Assembly (NCBI RefSeq): GCF_006439015.1
Contig: NZ_RCZG01000003.1
Span: forward strand, 1,278 to 65,277
Source: Mycolicibacterium hodleri
GTDB lineage: Bacteria; Actinomycetota; Actinomycetes; Mycobacteriales; Mycobacteriaceae
DNA length: 64,000 bases
Direction: 5' to 3'
The translations under genes and the position numbers were made by a program. Each line of letters begins with the position of its first letter. The stretch's first letter is position 1. Shown here piece by piece: positions 59,861 to 64,000 of the stretch. The notes beneath the pieces are model-generated. The model was not told the DNA's origin and ran no database searches. It was given only the letters and a program-made list of their open reading frames with translations.

Positions 59861-59899
59861 GTGCACACGCACCCGCGGTGAGCGCGGGTGCGCGTGCAC
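59861..59899 (+). terminator. 17-bp stem hairpin between convergent mmpL and STAS genes
   Basis: Arms at 59861-59877 (starting GTGCACACGCACCC) and 59883-59899 pair at 16 of 17 positions around a 5-nt loop. It lies 15 nt after the MmpL stop and can terminate both strands. Confidence 0.75.
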
Positions 59900-59911
59900 A
59901 GGACGCGACTG

Positions 59912-59927
59912 AGCTAGCTAGCTAGCT
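59912..59927. repeat. (AGCT)4 self-complementary repeat
   Basis: AGCTAGCTAGCTAGCT is a perfect 16-bp palindrome made of four AGCT units, 7 nt before the stop of the STAS gene. It contains three CTAG tetramers. Confidence 0.7.
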
Positions 59928-59934
59928 GAGCGGG

Positions 59935-60252
59935 CTAACCGCCGTCCGCCGGTTCCACCGTGGCGATCTCGCTGAGACCGGTGATCGTCAGAACCCGGAC
60001 CAGGAACGGATGGACGATCAGATGTAAGCGGTCGACTTCGTCGGCATGATTGAACAACACATTGATACCTGCACTGTCGAGGTACTTGACCCCGCTCATG
60101 TCGACCGTGATCGGTCTGCGCGTGCCCCCGCTCGCGGCGGCAAGCGCCTCGGTGAATACGGCGATGTTGCTGAGGTCGATTTCGCCCACCGCAACCACGC
60201 GGGGCTCCCCGTCGGCGTCGCGGTCGGTGTTCAGGCTGAGCGGTGTGGCCAT
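59935..60252 (-). CDS. STAS-domain anti-sigma-factor antagonist
   Basis: A 105-residue STAS protein. VVAVGEIDLSNIAVFTEAL, PITVDMSGVKYLDSAGINVLF and LTITGLSEIATV give the usual fold; Ser60 in YLDSAGI is the expected phosphorylation site. In RsbV/SpoIIAA-type systems the unphosphorylated antagonist binds the RsbW-like kinase and frees a sigma factor; a SpoIIE-type phosphatase reactivates it. The gene overlaps the stop of the large hybrid protein by 1 nt (TGATG), and that protein contains both an RsbW-like ATPase and a SpoIIE-type phosphatase, so the two very likely act together. Confidence 0.87.
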   Translation of the reverse strand: MATPLSLNTDRDADGEPRVVAVGEIDLSNIAVFTEALAAASGGTRRPITVDMSGVKYLDSAGINVLFNHADEVDRLHLIVHPFLVRVLTITGLSEIATVEPADGG

Positions 60253-63200
60253 CAGATGATCCTCGTGTGCATGTGAACCGTGGTGCCGACGTCATCGGTG
60301 TGAATCGAGAAGTCCTCCATCAGATTTCGAATGAGACCCATGCCGCGGCCGCGTCTGATGTCGGCCACTTCTCGCGGCGTCTTCCATCGTCCGGTGTCGG
60401 TGACCGTCACGTGCAGGCGATCGGCCACCGCGGCCGCCCGCAGCGAGACGGTGCCCTCGGGTCGGTCACGGTGGCCGTGTTCTATCGCATTGGCGACGGC
60501 CTCCCCGGTCGCGATCAGCACGTCTTGGATCTGATCCGACTCCACCCCAGCCTGAGCCAGCCAGCTGCGCAACGCATCTCGACTCGGGGCCAGGTGGTTG
60601 ACATCGGCGGCGAAGTCCATCGCCAAGGGGGTCGGCTGCCGGTACAGCAGGACGGCCACGTCGTCGGGGTATCCGCCACCGGGCTCGAGCTGTGCCATCA
60701 GGTGGTCGGCGACCTCGTCGAGTGTCTGCGAACGTCCGGCCAGCACGAGGTCGATCGCACGGACCATGCCGTCGTCGATCGAGCTGCCACGGCGTTCGAC
60801 GAGGCCGTCGGTGTAGAGCAGCAGCGTCGACCGTGCGGGCATCGTCATCCGGACTTCGGGCCGTAAGCGACCCAGCCGCAACGCCAGGGGCAGCCCGCTT
60901 CCACCGTCCAGCATGGCAGTGGTGCCGTCGGCGTGCACCAGGATCGGCGGCGGGTGGCCAGCGCTGGAGTAGACGAGCTCACCGGTCTCGAGAGTGAGCA
61001 CCGCGCAGAACGCGGTGGTGCAACGGGCGCCGACCAGTCGCGCGGCGAAGCGGTCCATTCCCGCGAGGACGGCGCTGGGGGCGGACTGCTCGAGGAAGAG
61101 CGCGCGGCAGGCGCTGCGCAGCTGACCCATGACCGTAGCCGCACTCAGACCGTGGCCGACGCAGTCGCCGACGATCAGCGCGAAGCGCCCGTCGTCGAGG
61201 TCGACGACGTCGTACCAGTCGCCGCCGACTTCGAGCGGACGGCTCGCCGGGTGGTAGCGCACCGCGAAGCCGTCGGGCAGATTCACGGGGCCGAGCATCG
61301 CGTGCTGCAACGCGACGGCGGTTTCACGCTGCTCGTCCAGTTGGTAGACGCGTTGCAGTCCCTGACCCAGTCGCCCTGCCAACACGGTGAGCAGGGTGTG
61401 ATCCCTCGCGGTGAACGGCCGCTGCTCGGACAACTCGATCCATACCACCAGCACGCCCCGGGGATGTTGGAGTGCGATGCCCGCGGTGCCCGCGTCGCCG
61501 GACGCGGTGGTGAGGAGATCGGCGTCACGCAGCGATTCGATCAATTGGCGTCGACGGGAAGACATCTCGGCCCAACCGACGTCATCACCCACGCCCAGCA
61601 CGTCTGGCGCACCGTCGCCGGAGAACGTCGCGGCCACGACGAGCCGCGCGCGCCACACCTCGCGCAGCTCCTCGACGGCTCCACGAAGGGCACCATCGAG
61701 CGAATCAGCTTGCACCAGTTGCTGGTTGAGCGCCGCCAACGCCGTCTCGCGCTGCACGGCGTAGTGCTCGGCGGTGACGTCGCGGAAGGTACCCACCATG
61801 ACCCGGCGCGCGGTGTCGGGATCCTGAGCATGGTTGAAGTTGACCGCAACCCATACCCGATGCCCGTTCCGGTGCCTCACCGGGACGGTGAAGGTGCCGT
61901 GAGTCTGATCGAGCAGGCCGGCGAACTCCGTCTCCGCCAAGCGATGCGCCTCGGGATCGGTGTCGACGTCGGGCCACCACGGGTGGACGGCCTCATAGGG
62001 CAGGCCCTCGGGTCCGTAGCCGAGCATGTCGGCGAACGCCGTGTTGATCTCGATGACGGCGCCTTGCTCGTCGCAGACGAAGAAGGCCTCCTGTAGCGAG
62101 TCCACCAGCGCCGTGCGCCAACGCGCGTGATGGTTGCGCAGCCGCGCGAGTTCGACGTTGGCGCGCACCCGAGCGAGGAGTTCGGCAGCCGCGAACGGCT
62201 TGACCAGGTAATCGTCTGCCCCGGCCTGCAAGCCCTCGATGGATGCCTCCTGGCCCGCTCGCGCCGACAGCAGCAGGATGGGCAGCGCGGCGGTACGCGG
62301 ATCGTTCCGCAGCGCAGCGAGCAGTTGGAGTCCGTCGAGTCCGGGCATCATGACGTCGCTGATGACGAGGTCGGGCAGCTCCCGACGAACCGCCTCGAGC
62401 GCCTGCAGGCCGTCGTTGACGGCAACGACCTGGCAGCCGGAGGAGCGCAGCAGGTTGGTCAGGTACTCGCGCATGTCGGCGTTGTCGTCGGCGATCAGGA
62501 CACGGACTTCTCCGTCACCCGTCGCAGCGGCCGCGATGACGGGATTTGATGCATGGGAGGCAGGGGATTCCGGGTCCATGGGCAGCCAGCGCAGCGCTTC
62601 CTGCACGAACGGTTCCGCGATGGCGCCCGCGCTCGCCGTGGAGCCTCGGGGCGACACGATGTCGTCAGCTGCCAGATGAGCCGAGCCGAAGGGGACGGCG
62701 ATGGTGAAGGTGGAGCCTTCGCCTTCGCGGCTCTCGGCGGTGATGGTGCCGCCGTGAAGTCCGACCAGCTCGCGGACCAGCGCCAGTCCGATGCCACTGC
62801 CCTCCGTGGATCGGGCACGCGCGGTCTCGACGCGATGGAACCGTTCGAAGAGCCGCGGCATCTCCGCGGCGGACACGCCGATGCCGGTGTCGGCGACGGT
62901 CACGACTGCACCGGCGTCGTCGCGTCGGACCTGGACCGTGATGGATCCCTCGAAGGTGAACTTCAGCGCGTTGGAGAGCAGGTTCAGCACCACCTTCTCC
63001 CACATGTCGCGGTCCAGGTAGACGGGCTCGTCGAGCGACGGACAGTCGACGGTGAACGTCAGACCGGCCCGGTCGACCGAGGAGCGGAAGACGCTGGCCA
63101 GTTCCGCCGTGAAGGCCGACAGATCGACTGGCTCGAACCGGGACTGCATCCGCCCGGCCTGAAGGCGGGAGAAGTCCAGCAGTGTGTTGACGAGCTTGGC

Positions 63201-64000
63201 CAGGCGCAGGCCGTTGCGGTGGATGAGTTCCAGCTCGTCACGGGCCTTCGCGTCCAACCCGGGCCGGGCGCGCAACTCGTCGACCGGTCCCAGGATCAAC
63301 GTGAGTGGGGTACGGAATTCGTGGCTGATGTTGGAGAAGAACGCCGTCTTCGCACTGTCCAGCTCGGCCAGTTCCTCGGCGCGCTGCTGCTGCGCGCGGT
63401 AGCTGCGCGCGCTACCGACCCCCGCGGCGATGTGCCCGGCCACCAGCTCGATGAAGCCGCGGTAGCCCTCGTCGAGCGGACGGTGGCGATTCAGCGCGGC
63501 GATCAACAATCCGACCGGCGCTCCACCCTGTTGCAACAACGGCACCACTAGCGCGTGGTCGGGCGGCTCGGACCAGGCGCCGACGGGCAGATCCACCATG
63601 CGTTCGTCGAGCTCGACCAGCTCGGATTCTCCGCGGCGCGGCTTCTGGACCGGCCACACGGCGGGACCATCGGCCGAAATCAGTTCCGGCGCGGCGGGAT
63701 GACCAGCCCCGATACCGCTCGCGCCGGCGAGGCGCGCGTCCCCGTCGTCGCCGAACAGGTACGTCAGGGTAAAGGGGAGGTCGTACGGGTTGCCGGCGAG
63801 TTGGTCGGCGGCGAAGTTCAGCATCTGACGCTCGGTGCGCACCACACTCGGATCGGAGCCCAGGTCGCGCAGCGTCGCCATGCGCCGCTCGCCGATGACG
63901 CGATCGGTGTCCTCGCTGACCACACAGAGCATGCCGACCACGTCCGTGTTCTCGTCGCGCAGCGGGCTGTACGAGAACGTGTGATAGGTCTCCTCGGGGT
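60252..64000 (-). CDS. Hybrid histidine kinase/receiver/SpoIIE phosphatase/RsbW-like protein (N-terminus beyond window)
   Basis: The frame is open to the window edge; at least 1248 residues. Numbering from the first Met in the window (63941): the end of a PAS domain at the edge, GAF about 30-180, HisKA with FFSNISHEFRTPL (His207), HATPase with N324, DTGIG (351) and GSGIGLALV (381), receiver with DD485-486, phospho-acceptor D529 and K581, PAS about 610-725, GAF-like about 735-865, SpoIIE/PP2C with GGDWYD (906), GDCVGHG (925), YTDGLVE (1043) and DDVAVL (1093), and a C-terminal RsbW-type ATPase with GEAVANAIEHG (1146). It joins a two-component phosphorelay to partner-switching sigma control in one chain, followed by the STAS gene. 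Confidence 0.88.
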   Translation of the reverse strand, partial: PEETYHTFSYSPLRDENTDVVGMLCVVSEDTDRVIGERRMATLRDLGSDPSVVRTERQMLNFAADQLAGNPYDLPFTLTYLFGDDGDARLAGASGIGAGHPAAPELISADGPAVWPVQKPRRGESELVELDERMVDLPVGAWSEPPDHALVVPLLQQGGAPVGLLIAALNRHRPLDEGYRGFIELVAGHIAAGVGSARSYRAQQQRAEELAELDSAKTAFFSNISHEFRTPLTLILGPVDELRARPGLDAKARDELELIHRNGLRLAKLVNTLLDFSRLQAGRMQSRFEPVDLSAFTAELASVFRSSVDRAGLTFTVDCPSLDEPVYLDRDMWEKVVLNLLSNALKFTFEGSITVQVRRDDAGAVVTVADTGIGVSAAEMPRLFERFHRVETARARSTEGSGIGLALVRELVGLHGGTITAESREGEGSTFTIAVPFGSAHLAADDIVSPRGSTASAGAIAEPFVQEALRWLPMDPESPASHASNPVIAAAATGDGEVRVLIADDNADMREYLTNLLRSSGCQVVAVNDGLQALEAVRRELPDLVISDVMMPGLDGLQLLAALRNDPRTAALPILLLSARAGQEASIEGLQAGADDYLVKPFAAAELLARVRANVELARLRNHHARWRTALVDSLQEAFFVCDEQGAVIEINTAFADMLGYGPEGLPYEAVHPWWPDVDTDPEAHRLAETEFAGLLDQTHGTFTVPVRHRNGHRVWVAVNFNHAQDPDTARRVMVGTFRDVTAEHYAVQRETALAALNQQLVQADSLDGALRGAVEELREVWRARLVVAATFSGDGAPDVLGVGDDVGWAEMSSRRRQLIESLRDADLLTTASGDAGTAGIALQHPRGVLVVWIELSEQRPFTARDHTLLTVLAGRLGQGLQRVYQLDEQRETAVALQHAMLGPVNLPDGFAVRYHPASRPLEVGGDWYDVVDLDDGRFALIVGDCVGHGLSAATVMGQLRSACRALFLEQSAPSAVLAGMDRFAARLVGARCTTAFCAVLTLETGELVYSSAGHPPPILVHADGTTAMLDGGSGLPLALRLGRLRPEVRMTMPARSTLLLYTDGLVERRGSSIDDGMVRAIDLVLAGRSQTLDEVADHLMAQLEPGGGYPDDVAVLLYRQPTPLAMDFAADVNHLAPSRDALRSWLAQAGVESDQIQDVLIATGEAVANAIEHGHRDRPEGTVSLRAAAVADRLHVTVTDTGRWKTPREVADIRRGRGMGLIRNLMEDFSIHTDDVGTTVHMHTRII

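Overview
The window is high-GC actinobacterial DNA. It almost certainly comes from a fast-growing Mycobacterium (Mycolicibacterium type). The support is an MmpS/MmpL pair, a secreted AroQ-gamma chorismate mutase, a GjpA-like envelope protein, a cyclase/MscS pair resembling M. tuberculosis Rv2435c-Rv2434c, a SthA transhydrogenase, F420-type Ddn-family and DUF3159 proteins, and many genes whose start codon lies 6-7 nt after a TANNNT box, as in mycobacterial leaderless transcripts. No rRNA, tRNA, CRISPR array or prophage was seen. All functional calls come from reading motifs by eye; no database search was run.

Layout. 1-252: start of an IS30-family transposase, cut by the window edge. 366-6920: a small ABM-fold protein, a PuuP-like amine/amino-acid permease, a translationally coupled kinase / GlpA-like / NAD(FAD) oxidoreductase operon, and a deletion scar that removed the 5' halves of a divergent permease/GntR pair. 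6917-13393: acyl-CoA synthetase, a large LuxR-type (LAL) regulator and a GjpA-like secreted protein. 13465-16370: a MarR gene, a triple operator, a mosaic of three gene remnants (ubiX, alcohol dehydrogenase, FGGY kinase) and an intact arylsulfatase. 16382-24690: a hydrolase-fold pseudoenzyme, an acetolactate-synthase-like enzyme, a membrane molybdoenzyme pair, chorismate mutase, a small HicB-like protein, a ThrE exporter and fumarase. 25004-29767: Ddn-like protein, DUF3159, a CobW-type metallochaperone, a nuclease/phosphatase-fold protein, a metallophosphoesterase and an NTF2-like protein.

29930-38553 is the most coherent metabolic block. A five-gene operon (GlnA3-like gamma-glutamyl-amine ligase, APC permease, class III aminotransferase, FluG/Rv1879-like amidohydrolase, Orn/Lys/Arg decarboxylase) lies divergent to a class II glutamine-amidotransferase-fold gene and an RpiR regulator. 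Together they could import, gamma-glutamylate, deaminate and deglutamylate an amine. 42283-50626 adds a DadA-like oxidase, a PucR regulator, an aldehyde dehydrogenase, a second class III aminotransferase and a transhydrogenase, again suited to amine or omega-amino-acid catabolism.

38566-42164 holds a receptor-cyclase gene overlapping a MscS channel gene with a cyclic-nucleotide-binding-like domain; both nucleotide modules lack key residues. 50713-55704 has mixed enzymes and a GT4 glycosyltransferase. 56000-59846 is a MarR-MmpS-MmpL operon with 4-nt overlaps. The right edge carries a STAS antagonist overlapping the 3' end of a very large hybrid kinase/receiver/SpoIIE-phosphatase/RsbW-like protein that runs out of the window.
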